62,159 nt of DNA from Treponema sp. (lineage in GTDB: Bacteria > Spirochaetota > Spirochaetia > Treponematales > Treponemataceae). The stretch lies in NCBI GenBank assembly GCA_024695625.1, contig JAILHV010000006.1, forward strand, positions 1 through 62,159, written 5' to 3'. Position 1 is the first letter of the stretch. Every line of letters begins with the position of its first letter. The notes under the pieces were generated by a model, which was not told the origin of the DNA, ran no database searches, and worked only from the letters and a program-made list of their open reading frames with translations. Below, piece by piece: positions 44,465 to 53,911 of the stretch. Both the position numbers and the translations under genes were made by a program.

Positions 44465-44779
44465 ATGAGTAATTTTGAAGACGACTTAAAGAAGCTTGAA
44501 GAGCTTACCGACGACATAAAGCGCTCGGACATTTCGCTTGAAGATGCCCTCAAAGACTTTGAAGACGGAATCAAGCTTGCAAAGAGCATGAAAAAGACGC
44601 TGGATGCAATGGAAAGCAAAATCCAGATTCTGATGAATTCACCGGAAACAGAAGATGATGCGGGGGAAGAAAAGGAAGAAAGGCAAAAAACAAGAAAGCC
44701 AAAGGCAACAAAGGGTGAAGGCCCGGTTCTTGACTTCTTTGACCCGGGTTCAGAAGTAAACGGAACAAGGAACGCGTAG
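44465..44779 (+). CDS. xseB: exodeoxyribonuclease VII small subunit
   Basis: 104 residues, longer than the usual 70-80. The first 60 residues are the classic XseB helical hairpin (FEDDLKKLEELTDDIKRSD, then LEDALKDFEDGIKLAKSM). The extra C-terminal 40 residues are highly charged (KEERQKTRKPKATKG) and probably disordered. Forms the multi-subunit cap on XseA. RBS AGAGGTAG region 5 to 8 bases upstream. Between xseA and mutL. Confidence 0.9.
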   Translation: MSNFEDDLKKLEELTDDIKRSDISLEDALKDFEDGIKLAKSMKKTLDAMESKIQILMNSPETEDDAGEEKEERQKTRKPKATKGEGPVLDFFDPGSEVNGTRNA

Positions 44780-44792
44780 CAGGGAAAATTCC

Positions 44793-46721
44793 ATGGAAGC
44801 TAAGGTTAGACAATTAAGCGCGGACGTTGCAAGAAAAATTGCGGCTGGAGAAGTTATAGACAGGCCAAATGCAATCGTGCGGGAACTTTTGGACAATGCG
44901 GTAGACTCTGGCGCAACAAAGATTAGCGTAGAAATTACGGGCGGCGGCATAGAAAAAATCCGCGTTAAAGACAACGGCTGCGGAATGAGCAAAGAAGACT
45001 TGGCTGCCTGCGCAAGACCACACGCAACAAGTAAAATTTCAAGCGAGACTGATTTGCTAAACTTGTCAACCCTTGGCTTTAGGGGAGAAGCCCTTGCTTC
45101 CATGGCGGCAGTCTCACGGCTGGAAATTACAAGCGGCACTTACAGGATGAGCGCATCTGTTACGGAAGACCACGTTATTACAACTGTTCCACCGGTTACA
45201 GGAACTATTGTGCAGACCCAGGCACTCTTTGAAAACTTTCCCGCAAGAAGGGTGTTCCTAAAAAGAAGCGCAAGCGAAGCGGCCTTGTGCAGAAGCACCT
45301 TTGAAGAAAAAGCGATTGCCCGGCCGGACATAGCATTTACCTTTACAAGCGATGGAGACGAAAAGCTTAACCTTCCAGCAGGACAAACCCTTACCCAGAG
45401 ATTCTGCCAGACCCTTGAACTTTTTGAAAGTGAAGACCTCTTTTACGAAATAAAAAATTCAGCAGGCGCAAAGGACTTTTCATTTTCACTTGTGATAGGT
45501 GAACCATCCGTAAGCCGCTCCAACCGCAAGAACATTTACATATATGTTAACGGAAGGCGCATAAACGAATACTCTCTGATTCAGGCAATTGAATACGGGG
45601 CACAGGGTTACTTTCCAAACGGAACTCATCCCGTTGCATCTCTTTTTGTTACGATGAACCCGGCCCTTGTTGACTTTAACATTCACCCGGCAAAAAGGGA
45701 GGCCCGATTTAAGGACATTTCCCAGCTGCACCACGAAGTAAGCTCTGCAACAAAGAATTTCTTTAGGCAGTACACGCTGAAGAACATAATAAACCAAAGC
45801 CAGGAAGAAGAAGACAAGGGTCTTGAACTGAACTACGGTCAGCCAGAAACAATTTACGGCGGAGCTTCTTCTGTTGCTTCTCCGGATGAACCTACGGATC
45901 TTGCAAAAGCAAATGCAGAAGCAAATGCAAGTTCTTCCGACTTTATTGTGAACACAAAAATGCCGGGCTTTTCCAAGGGATATGGTCATGGCGGCTACAG
46001 CCAGAGCTACAGCCAGTCAATGAACCACATGTCTTTTGGCAGGGGAAATTTTACAGGACGCAGCCAGTACGAAAAGGCCCTTACTGAAGAAATGGAAGCT
46101 TCCATTAACGGGCACTTTGCAAAGCCCAACTACCTTCCCGACCCGGAACTTTCCACCAGCAGAGAAAATAAGGGAAGCTCCGACTTTCATTTTGTTGGAA
46201 TGGCTCTTGGCACTTTTTTGATTGCAGAAAAAAACGACGTTCTTTACATAATAGACCAGCACGCTGCCCACGAGCGCATTTTGTACAACCGAATAATGGA
46301 AGACGCAGGGCAAAAGCAGACACTTCTTGTTCCATACATTGTGCAGACGGACAATGCCGCTGACGACAACTACATTAACGCGCTAAAGGAAAAACTTGAA
46401 CAGGCAGGATTTACCGGCAAGGACTGCGGCAACGGCAAGTGGGAATTTTCCACCGTCCCAATAAGATGGAAGGGAACGGAAGCAGACCTAAAGAAAGACT
46501 TGCTAGACAGAAGAATTAACCCTCACGACATGATTAATGCGGCAGCGGCAAGCACTGCATGTAGAACGGCTGTTATGGACGGAGATGTTCTGGACAGCAA
46601 GACGGCTGCAGAGATTGCAGAAAAGGCTCTTGAATTGCCAGACCCCCACTGCCCCCACGGACGTCCTGTTTACACTACAATTACGCGAAAGCAATTGTTT
46701 GCCCTTGTAAAAAGAATTTAA
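44793..46721 (+). CDS. mutL: DNA mismatch repair protein MutL
   Basis: 642 residues. GHKL ATPase: AAGEVIDRPNAIVRELLDNA (about 16-35), DNGCGMS, HATSKI and GFRGEALASMAAV. A long flexible linker (about 340-455, Gly/Ser/Tyr-rich) precedes the C-terminal dimerisation domain. Endonuclease-type motifs there are partial: DQHAAHE at 488-494 is present, but the second Glu of E(x)4E is Asn499; ACRTAV replaces ACK-type; CPHGRP is intact. It couples MutS recognition to downstream steps. MutS is not in this window. The gene follows xseB by 13 bases. Confidence 0.94.
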   Translation: MEAKVRQLSADVARKIAAGEVIDRPNAIVRELLDNAVDSGATKISVEITGGGIEKIRVKDNGCGMSKEDLAACARPHATSKISSETDLLNLSTLGFRGEALASMAAVSRLEITSGTYRMSASVTEDHVITTVPPVTGTIVQTQALFENFPARRVFLKRSASEAALCRSTFEEKAIARPDIAFTFTSDGDEKLNLPAGQTLTQRFCQTLELFESEDLFYEIKNSAGAKDFSFSLVIGEPSVSRSNRKNIYIYVNGRRINEYSLIQAIEYGAQGYFPNGTHPVASLFVTMNPALVDFNIHPAKREARFKDISQLHHEVSSATKNFFRQYTLKNIINQSQEEEDKGLELNYGQPETIYGGASSVASPDEPTDLAKANAEANASSSDFIVNTKMPGFSKGYGHGGYSQSYSQSMNHMSFGRGNFTGRSQYEKALTEEMEASINGHFAKPNYLPDPELSTSRENKGSSDFHFVGMALGTFLIAEKNDVLYIIDQHAAHERILYNRIMEDAGQKQTLLVPYIVQTDNAADDNYINALKEKLEQAGFTGKDCGNGKWEFSTVPIRWKGTEADLKKDLLDRRINPHDMINAAAASTACRTAVMDGDVLDSKTAAEIAEKALELPDPHCPHGRPVYTTITRKQLFALVKRI

Positions 46722-46727
46722 TTTTAA

Positions 46728-46870
46728 GCCCATGGACGGGCGGCTTAGCAATGCGGAAAAATCCATGGAGGGAAGTTTGCAGGGCAAGCGCGGCAGGTGC
46801 TGGAGGGGCGCCGAAGGCGTTCCGTAGGAATGGAGCGGGTTGGGCCCCGCGGAACCCCGGAAGTACCACA
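46728..46870 (+). repeat. intergenic structured repeat, copy 8 (diverged)
   Basis: Contains GGGCGCCGAAGGCGTTCC hairpin, ATGGAGCGGGTTGGGCCCCG and GCGGAACCCCGGAA, the core of the family, with a divergent 5' part and no CCGTCC tail. Lies between convergent mutL and the giant TPR gene. Confidence 0.6.
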
Positions 46871-46926
46871 CACATGGCACTTTTGTTAGCGGAAAAGATT
46901 GTCCGTCAGTAAAGGCAAGTGCCGCC

Positions 46927-46983
46927 AAAAAAAAAAAGCCTGATGCTTAAAACCCCGACCGGATTTTTGCACCAGGCTCTTTT
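46927..46983. terminator. bidirectional terminator between mutL and giant TPR gene
   Basis: Stem AGCCTG-TGC / GCA-CAGGCT (46937-46946 with 46969-46978, one A-C mismatch). On the minus strand it is followed by ten T residues; on the plus strand by CTTTTGTTTT. Confidence 0.75.
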
Positions 46984-47005
46984 GTTTTGAACCTTTACTT
47001 TTCTA

Positions 47006-50000
47006 TTACTTCTTTATAGAAGCAAGGAGTTTTGCAACCTCGGCCATTTTGTAGGTGGGGTTGTTTTTCTGAAGATAGGTAAGGTAAGTTTCTGCACTTT
47101 CCATGTCTCCCAAGGCGATGCACACTTTTGAAAGCTCAAGATATGATTCCCAGTCTTTTGGATTGGCTGCAATCACGTCTTCGTAGGCAACTTTTGCGCT
47201 GTCGTACTGCTTGGCACCTGCGTATGCCTTTGCCAAGTTTGCACGCACCGTATTGTCTTTTGGAGAAATTGCCAGTGCATTCTGATAGTACTTGATTGCC
47301 TGTGTAAAGTCTTCCTTTTTGTTGTATGCGTTGCCAAGGTTGTTGTTCACCTCAAAGTTGGAACTGTCCAGTTCATAAGCCTTTGACAGAACGGAAATCG
47401 CGCTGTCGCTCTGGCCTGCTTCGTTATAGAGGGCACCGAGGTTGGTTCTTGCCTTTACGTTGTCGGGGTCGCTGAGGAGGACTTCGTTGTAAAGGGACTT
47501 TGCCATTTCCGCGTTGCCGGTCTTTTCCTGGGCAAGAGCGTAGTTGTAGGTAATGTTGTTCTTAAGTTCATCATTGGCAGAAGACTTTAATTCGTAGGAC
47601 TGCTTTGCATAAGAAAGTGCCTCTGAATTCTTTTCCTGCGCAAGGAGAACCGTTGAAAGGTTGTAGTATGTTGCAGGGTCGGCCTTTGACTTGTCCATGT
47701 AGGCTATGGCTTTTTTGAAGCTGTTTTCTGCAGCAGAGTAGTTTCCGATTGCGGCAAGGGCAGATCCGTATTCCTGGTAGGTCTGTGAATTTGCCGGGTT
47801 AATTTTGATTGCCTTGTCAAATGCGGCGCTTGCACCCTGGTTGTCTCCCTGGCGGGCCATGATGCGTCCTGCTGCAATGTAGGCGCGCTCGTATTCATCG
47901 TCTATCTGGTAGGCCTTGCGGTAAGATACCAGAGCCTGTGAATTGTCGTTCAAGCGTTCGCAAACATAGCCAAGGTTGTAGAAGGCAGGTGCGTACTTGG
48001 GGTTGAGCTCCGTTGAAGTCTTGAATGAAGCCTGTGCCGCCTTGAATTTTCCCTGCTGAGCCTGTGCGCGGCCAAGCTGGTAGTAGTAGCCTGCATTTTT
48101 TGGATCGGCCTTGATTGCCTTTTCAAATTCAGCTTCTGCCTGAGTGTAGTTTTTGTTCTTCATGGCTTCCATGCCAAGGACGTAATGGCTTCCTGCATCA
48201 TCGCTACCCTTTCCAACAGCTTCGTTGGCCAGGGTCTTTGCTGTATCAGCGAGCTTCTTCTTGTCTGCAGGATTGTCCGAAGCTTCCGAAGCGTCGTAGA
48301 GTGCCTGTGCAATTTCTGACTTTTTCTTTGCAGAGTATGCAGGGTCATCAGATGGCAGCATGCTCATTGCCTTGTTGAAGTGGGCGATTGCCTCTTCCAC
48401 GTTTCCTGCTGCAAGGGCTGCCTTACCCTTTGCAATTTCGCTGTCTATGTCCTTCTGAAGGGCAGCAAGTTCAGCCTGTTTCTTGGCCTTTGCTGCGTCT
48501 TCTGCGGCTTTCTTTACACGTTCCTCTTCTGCAGCCTTCTTTGCAAGGGCTTCTTTTTCCTGAGCGGCGGCTTTGCTTATGAGTGCCTGTACGTCTGTAT
48601 CGCGCTTGTCAGAAGACGGAAGGGTGTTGAGTATAGCCTGTGCCTTTGCGTAGTCACCTGCATCAAGTGCCTTTTGTGCCTGGGCAAGCTTGTCCGCCTT
48701 TTCCTGCGCGGCTTTTTCTGCTGCTGCCTTGGCCTGTGCGGCCTGCTTTTCGCTTGCTATTTTGTTGCGCATTGCAGCTACGTCGCTGTCACTCCTCTGG
48801 TTTGCGGGGAGCGAATTGAGTATCTGCTGGGCCTTGTCATAGTCTCCGGCTTCAAGTGCCTTTTGGGCCTGTGCAAGTTTGTCTGCTTTTTCCTGTGCGG
48901 CCTTTTCTGCGGCTGCCTTGGCCTGTGCGGCCTGCTTTGCACCCGATATCTTGTTGCGCATTGCGTTTACATCTGGGTCACTGCGCTGGGACGTTGGAAG
49001 CGAATTGAGTATCTGCTGGGCCTTGTCGTAGTCTCCGGCTTCCAATGCCTTTTGTGCCTGGGCTAGTTTGTCTGCCTTTTCCTGTGCGGCTTTCTGGGCC
49101 TGTGCCTTTGCTTCCGCTGCCTGCTTTTCGCTTGCTATCTTGTTGCGCATAGCAGTTACGTCGCTGTCACTCCTCTGGTTTGCAGGAATTGAGTTGAGTA
49201 TCTGCTGGGCCTTTTCATAGTCTCCGGCTTCGAGTGCCTTTTGTGCCTGGGCTAGTTTGTCTGCCTTTTCCTGTGCGGCTTTCTGGGCTGCCTGCTGTTC
49301 GGCTGCTTTCTGGGCGGCGGCTTTTTCTTCCGCTGCCTTGGCCTGTGCGTTTGCCTTGTTCAGCATGTTCTGGATTTGGCTGTCACCCTTGTTTGTCTTG
49401 GCAAGTTCGTTCAATATCTGCTGGGCTTTGGCATAGTCACCGGAATCGAGGGCTTTCTGTGCCTGGGCAAGCTTGTCTGCCTTGTCCTTGGCGGCCTTTT
49501 CTGCCTGTGCCTTTGCCTGTGCGGCCTGTTTTTCGCTTGCTATCTTGTTGCGCATAGCAGTTACGTCGCTGTCACTCCTCTGGTTTGCGGGAATTGAGTT
49601 GAGTATCTGCTGGGCCTTGTCGTAGTCTCCGGCTTCAAGTGCCTTCTGTGCCTGGGCAAGTTTGTCTGCCTTTTCCTGTGCGGCTTTCTGGGCTGCCTGC
49701 TGTTCGGCTGCTTTCTGGGCGGCGGCTTTTTCTTCCGCTGCCTTGGCCTGTGCGTTTGCCTTGTTCAGCATGTTCTGGATTTGGCTGTCGCCCTTGTTTG
49801 TCTTGGCAAGTTCGTTCAATATCTGCTGGGCTTTGGCATAGTCACCGGAATCAAGTGCTTTCTGAGCTTGGGCAAGTTTGTCGGCCTTGTCCTTGGAGGC
49901 CTTTTCTGCCTGTGCCTTTGCCTGTGCGGCCTGCTTTTCGCTTGCTATCTTGTTGCGCATTGCAGCTACGTCGCTGTCGTTGCGCTGGTTTGCGGGAATC

Positions 50001-52966
50001 GAGTTGAGTATCTGCTGGGCCTTGTCGTAGTCACCTGCTTCAAGTGCCTTCTGTGCCTGGGCTAGCTTGTCCGCCTTGTCTTTTGCGGCTTTCTGTTCCT
50101 GAGCAAGTTTTTCTGCCTTTTCCTTGGCGGCTTTTTCTTCCGCTGCCTTAGCCTGGGCATTTGCCTTGTTCAGCATGTTCTGGATTTGGCTGTCACCCTT
50201 GTTTGTCTTGGCAAGTTCGTTCAATATCTGCTGGGCCTTTGCATAGTCACCTGAGTCTAGGTATTTCTGCGCAAGTGAAAGCTGATCCTGCTTTTTCCTT
50301 TGGCTAAGTTCATCTGCGCTTGGTACAGAAGATGAGTCGCCTTTTCTATTTCTTCTGAGAAGCTCACGCTTTTCGTCTGCAGCCCTGTACATGCGCAAAA
50401 GTGCGTCCTTGTCGTTGGGGTTGCGGATCATAAGGTCGTTGAGGATTCTAAGGGCATCATCGTAGCGGCCGTCATCCGTAAGTTCAGTTGCCCTTGCAAG
50501 AGCTTCTTCTCTGGAAGACGGAGTGCGTACGTTGCCTGTGCTGCGGTCAACCGTGATTGGCTTTGCAGAAGACTTTCCTGTTGAAGCGTTTACCGCCGGT
50601 TTTGTTGTCTGTGCTACGCTTGCAGAAGAGGCCTGCCCTCCCGATGCCGCTGCGGTTGAATTTGCCGCTTTTGCATTTGAAGTCTGTGCGGGGCTGGTAT
50701 TGCTGCCCGAAGCATTTGTGCTTGCTGCATTGCCGGTACCGCTTGAAGCAGTTCCAGAACTTGCATTATTTCTTGATGAAGAAGATGAAGCTGGTGCATT
50801 TGTAGCAGGGGCATTTCTTGCTGATGATGAAGAGCCTGTGTTTGCGGCCACTGCACTGGAAGAAGTTCCCGTTGCGCTACTGCCGGAAGAAGCCGTAGAA
50901 CTTGCAGCCGGTCTGTTTGCAGAAGAAGTGCCTGTGCCAGAAGATGCATTTCCTGCAGATGCATTTGAAGAAGGTGTATTGCTTACAACCGTCTTTACAG
51001 TCTTTGGCGCAGATGATTCAGTTTGACCGGAAGAAGCAGCTGATGAAGAGCCGCTCTTTCTTGGGGCCTGTGCCTGGGACGCTGACGAAGAAGGGGAGGT
51101 GCTTCCTATTGTATTCGTCATGTCTGAATATACTGGTGGCACTTGGGCATCGTTGCCGGTTGAACCGCGGGAATTTGCCGTCTGGCTGCCAGAATTTGCA
51201 ATTCTATTTTCAAGCTGCTGCTTTAGAGCTTCGTTTGCAGCCTCCTCATTAGCCTTGCGCTCTTTTTCTGCCTGTTCAGCCGCTTCTTTTGCCAAGCGGG
51301 CATTGCGTGCAGCTTCAGCCTTGTCTGCCTCTTCCTTTAGGAAAGATGCCTTTTCCAAGAGACTGCGCACTTCCGCATCATCAGGATTATTTGCGGAAAG
51401 AGCACTAAGAAGTGCTATTGCCTGGTCGTAGAGTCCTGAGTCAACGGCATCATTTGCCTGCTTAAGGGCATTCTGCCTGTCCTGAGCAGCCTGTTCAGCC
51501 TCCGCCTTGAGGGTTTCTTCGCTTGCCCTTTCGCGGAATGTCACAGCAAGATCCAGCATCTGCTTTGCCTCTTCGTCTTCCGGGTTGTCCAGAAGCAGGG
51601 CATTGAGAACTGTGGATGCATCGTCATACAAGGCTGTGTCCACATAGCGCTGTGCTATAGAGATGGCATTTGAATGCTTTGAGCTGTCATAGGATTCATT
51701 TCCAAAAGGATCCGTAAATGTCTGCCCCGAAAATCCTGCGTGGGGATCGGAGTCTTTCTTTAACTGGGCCGTCGTGTTAAAGAGGCTGTTTCCGTCTGTG
51801 TCCTGGTTGTCCTTAAGAAGCAGTCCGTTTATAAGACTGAGTGAATTGTCGTAAAGCCCCTGGCTTGAATAAGTCTGAATAAGGGCAATCGTGTTTTCCT
51901 TTTCCTGCCTCTGCTGTTCCAATGCAAGGCGTTCTGCCCTTTTTGCCGCACGGACATCCCTTGTGCTGTAGAGCCAGCCGCCGACGCCTCCGCCTATGCC
52001 GATTGCAGCAATGGCACATGCAACTCCAGCAATCAGCTTTTTGTTTACAGGCTTTTTGGGCTTGATATAACCGCTCTGGTTTTCGTAGTTCTTTTCGTAA
52101 GTCTTTCCGCTGCCGGAAGAGCCTTGGTCTGACGAGCTGCCATAGGAAGACATTTCAAAAGTGGTGTCTTCGGCACTGGACTGAGGTGCAGACGACTGGA
52201 AAGAAGTTGCAGTAGTATCATAGGAAGAAATTTTAGAATCATCTGAATATGAATTTTTTACTTCCGTGGAAGAAGTATGCAATTCAGCAGATTCAACGCT
52301 TCCTGAACCTCTCTGCGACTGTGAATAAAGGCTTGATGAATATGGTCTTGAAGATGTCTCGCTTCCTGCAGCAAGGGCCGATGCGCCAAGACTTGCTCCT
52401 GCGGCTGTCCTTGAATAGGTGCTTCCTGTCTTGCGGGAAGATGCAGAGCTTGCCCCGGAAGAAGACAAAGTTCCCTCGCGGGCAGATGAAGCTCTGGCTG
52501 AAAGCCTAGTCTGGCCTGCAGCAGAAGAGCGGCTGGATGCAGTTCCGGCACGTGTGGAAGAAGCCCTGGTAGAAGTGCCGGTTCCCCTTGCAGAAGCCCT
52601 TGTCTCGCTTTCCTTTGCAAGACGGGCAGTTGTACCGGTTCCCCTTGTGCTGGGACGAACCTTGCGTTCAGCAGCGGCAGCAGCAAGCCTTGAAGTTGCC
52701 CCGGTAGCGCGGGAAGATACCGTGCCTGCGCGGGCCGTAGAGCGGGATGTCTTTGCATCCGCACTTGCAGAAGCCTTTGTAGAGCTTTCCGGCACAACCC
52801 TCGTGCGAGGCCGTCCGGGTCCCCTGGTAGCCGTAGAAGAAGCAGCTGTGCTTCCCCTGGCCGCACGGGTAGCCGACGCTGATGTTGCCCTTGTGGAGCC
52901 AGCGCGTGTTGCCGCCGTCTTTCTTACTGATTTTTCATCTTTATTCGAGTTCTGATTCGTAGCCAT
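47006..52966 (-). CDS. giant membrane-anchored TPR protein with AT-hook-like N terminus
   Basis: 1986 residues. Residues 1-310: disordered, rich in Ser/Thr/Ala/Arg, with RGPGRPRTRV (AT-hook-like) near residue 48. A basic patch (KPKKPVNKK) precedes one membrane helix (about 313-335, LIAGVACAIAAIGIGGGVGG). Then Asn/Asp-repeat TPR-like segments, a long Ser/Asn/Ala-rich linker (about 590-800), nine alternating TPR-like/coiled-coil repeats (about 890-1470), and a C-terminal block of at least ten canonical TPRs (about 1560-1986). By charge the N terminus should be cytoplasmic and the TPR body periplasmic. Function unknown; scaffold is inferred. It overlaps the upstream 263-residue TPR gene by 26 bases. 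Confidence 0.85.
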   Translation of the reverse strand: MATNQNSNKDEKSVRKTAATRAGSTRATSASATRAARGSTAASSTATRGPGRPRTRVVPESSTKASASADAKTSRSTARAGTVSSRATGATSRLAAAAAERKVRPSTRGTGTTARLAKESETRASARGTGTSTRASSTRAGTASSRSSAAGQTRLSARASSAREGTLSSSGASSASSRKTGSTYSRTAAGASLGASALAAGSETSSRPYSSSLYSQSQRGSGSVESAELHTSSTEVKNSYSDDSKISSYDTTATSFQSSAPQSSAEDTTFEMSSYGSSSDQGSSGSGKTYEKNYENQSGYIKPKKPVNKKLIAGVACAIAAIGIGGGVGGWLYSTRDVRAAKRAERLALEQQRQEKENTIALIQTYSSQGLYDNSLSLINGLLLKDNQDTDGNSLFNTTAQLKKDSDPHAGFSGQTFTDPFGNESYDSSKHSNAISIAQRYVDTALYDDASTVLNALLLDNPEDEEAKQMLDLAVTFRERASEETLKAEAEQAAQDRQNALKQANDAVDSGLYDQAIALLSALSANNPDDAEVRSLLEKASFLKEEADKAEAARNARLAKEAAEQAEKERKANEEAANEALKQQLENRIANSGSQTANSRGSTGNDAQVPPVYSDMTNTIGSTSPSSSASQAQAPRKSGSSSAASSGQTESSAPKTVKTVVSNTPSSNASAGNASSGTGTSSANRPAASSTASSGSSATGTSSSAVAANTGSSSSARNAPATNAPASSSSSRNNASSGTASSGTGNAASTNASGSNTSPAQTSNAKAANSTAAASGGQASSASVAQTTKPAVNASTGKSSAKPITVDRSTGNVRTPSSREEALARATELTDDGRYDDALRILNDLMIRNPNDKDALLRMYRAADEKRELLRRNRKGDSSSVPSADELSQRKKQDQLSLAQKYLDSGDYAKAQQILNELAKTNKGDSQIQNMLNKANAQAKAAEEKAAKEKAEKLAQEQKAAKDKADKLAQAQKALEAGDYDKAQQILNSIPANQRNDSDVAAMRNKIASEKQAAQAKAQAEKASKDKADKLAQAQKALDSGDYAKAQQILNELAKTNKGDSQIQNMLNKANAQAKAAEEKAAAQKAAEQQAAQKAAQEKADKLAQAQKALEAGDYDKAQQILNSIPANQRSDSDVTAMRNKIASEKQAAQAKAQAEKAAKDKADKLAQAQKALDSGDYAKAQQILNELAKTNKGDSQIQNMLNKANAQAKAAEEKAAAQKAAEQQAAQKAAQEKADKLAQAQKALEAGDYEKAQQILNSIPANQRSDSDVTAMRNKIASEKQAAEAKAQAQKAAQEKADKLAQAQKALEAGDYDKAQQILNSLPTSQRSDPDVNAMRNKISGAKQAAQAKAAAEKAAQEKADKLAQAQKALEAGDYDKAQQILNSLPANQRSDSDVAAMRNKIASEKQAAQAKAAAEKAAQEKADKLAQAQKALDAGDYAKAQAILNTLPSSDKRDTDVQALISKAAAQEKEALAKKAAEEERVKKAAEDAAKAKKQAELAALQKDIDSEIAKGKAALAAGNVEEAIAHFNKAMSMLPSDDPAYSAKKKSEIAQALYDASEASDNPADKKKLADTAKTLANEAVGKGSDDAGSHYVLGMEAMKNKNYTQAEAEFEKAIKADPKNAGYYYQLGRAQAQQGKFKAAQASFKTSTELNPKYAPAFYNLGYVCERLNDNSQALVSYRKAYQIDDEYERAYIAAGRIMARQGDNQGASAAFDKAIKINPANSQTYQEYGSALAAIGNYSAAENSFKKAIAYMDKSKADPATYYNLSTVLLAQEKNSEALSYAKQSYELKSSANDELKNNITYNYALAQEKTGNAEMAKSLYNEVLLSDPDNVKARTNLGALYNEAGQSDSAISVLSKAYELDSSNFEVNNNLGNAYNKKEDFTQAIKYYQNALAISPKDNTVRANLAKAYAGAKQYDSAKVAYEDVIAANPKDWESYLELSKVCIALGDMESAETYLTYLQKNNPTYKMAEVAKLLASIKK
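48590..50290 (-). repeat. alternating in-frame repeat array inside the giant TPR gene
   Basis: Nine units, read on the minus strand in the order A B A B A B B B B'. Type A (about 70 codons) carries GDYAKAQQILNELAKTNKGD and ends in a KAAEEKAAAQKAAEQQAAQK tail; type B (about 63 codons) carries GDYDKAQQILNSIPANQRSD and MRNKIASEKQAAQAK. Some units are almost identical in DNA, so length variation by recombination is expected. Confidence 0.9.
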
Positions 52967-53732
52967 ATCCCACCGTTCCCTCAGCTCCTGCTGACATATT
53001 TTCTGTTGATGATCCGTTTAATGAGGACGCAACGTCCTCCAAAAGCTTGGCCTTTCTTGCTTCCTCAGCAGCCCTTTCGTCTGCAAGGCGCTTTTCCTCC
53101 GCAAGACGGGCCGCCTCTATGCGGGCATTCTCCGCCTGAATACGGGCATTTTCCGCCTGCAAAAGCTGCTCTGCGTTAACAGCCTGCTGCTGCTGGATTA
53201 CGATTTCGTCATCTATAAGGCCAATTATCTTGGTAATCTGTTCCTTCTGCGGATTTTCCGGGTAAAGTTCCATGTAGAGTATGTAGTCCGCCTTGCTTTC
53301 TCCGTACTTACCGGCACGGAGCCTTGCATTGGCCCTGTTGAGCACCGGAGATGCATATTTTTCGTCCGCGGCAATCGCTATCGAGTACCATTTTTCGGCC
53401 TCTGCATAATCACCCTGGGAAAAGGCAATGTTCCCCGCATTGTAGGCCAGTATCTTCTGGTTGGTCTCCGGGAGGTTCATTCCCTCGTTGCATACAGAAA
53501 GGGCCTTGTCGTACTGCCTGAGCTGATAGTAGGAAAGCGCAAGGTATATGAATGCCTGTGGATTGTTCTTTTCCCTTACAGCCTCATTCAGAAAAGGAAT
53601 TGCTTCCTCGGGCTTATTTTGTCTGAACAAATCCTCACCCTTAAGGAAATTTGCACTCTGGGCAAAGCAAATCGGTGCAAAAATCAATAGAAACACAAAG
53701 GGAATCATATTTTTAATGATTTTATTTTTCAC
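52941..53732 (-). CDS. exported TPR protein with coiled-coil tail
   Basis: 263 residues from a GTG at 53732, preceded by AGGAGG at 11 bases. Signal peptide ending FAPICFAQ. Three to four TPR units (about 30-160: EAIPFLNEAVREKNNPQAFIYL, YDKALSVCNEGM, YAEAEKWYSIAI), then a long Ala/Glu/Arg coiled coil (about 180-240, ENARIQAENARIEAARLAEE). The stop overlaps the start of the giant TPR gene by 26 bases, so the two are translationally coupled and likely work together in the periplasm. Confidence 0.82.
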   Translation of the reverse strand: MKNKIIKNMIPFVFLLIFAPICFAQSANFLKGEDLFRQNKPEEAIPFLNEAVREKNNPQAFIYLALSYYQLRQYDKALSVCNEGMNLPETNQKILAYNAGNIAFSQGDYAEAEKWYSIAIAADEKYASPVLNRANARLRAGKYGESKADYILYMELYPENPQKEQITKIIGLIDDEIVIQQQQAVNAEQLLQAENARIQAENARIEAARLAEEKRLADERAAEEARKAKLLEDVASSLNGSSTENMSAGAEGTVGYGYESELE

Positions 53733-53911
53733 TTTAAATGCATCCTCCTATTTTCTTTAATCGCAATTGCGTATATAATATTAAATTGAACATAGCCCTA
53801 TTTGACATATTCGCACAAAAAGGCTAATCTTTCAATAGGGAATATTAAAAAATTGCCGTTAATAATGGTAAAGAGTTTTTTTTCAATCATTTTTAAGGGA
53901 AAGAATAATAT

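Noticed and set aside
48380..50065. Long plus-strand ORFs opposite the giant TPR gene
   Set aside because: They are antisense shadows of the repeat array: Cys/Leu/Phe-rich low-complexity translations of repetitive DNA.
50523..51026. 167-codon plus-strand ORF with Ala/Glu/Pro-rich translation
   Set aside because: Antisense reading of the Ser/Ala-rich linker of the giant TPR protein; no start signal.
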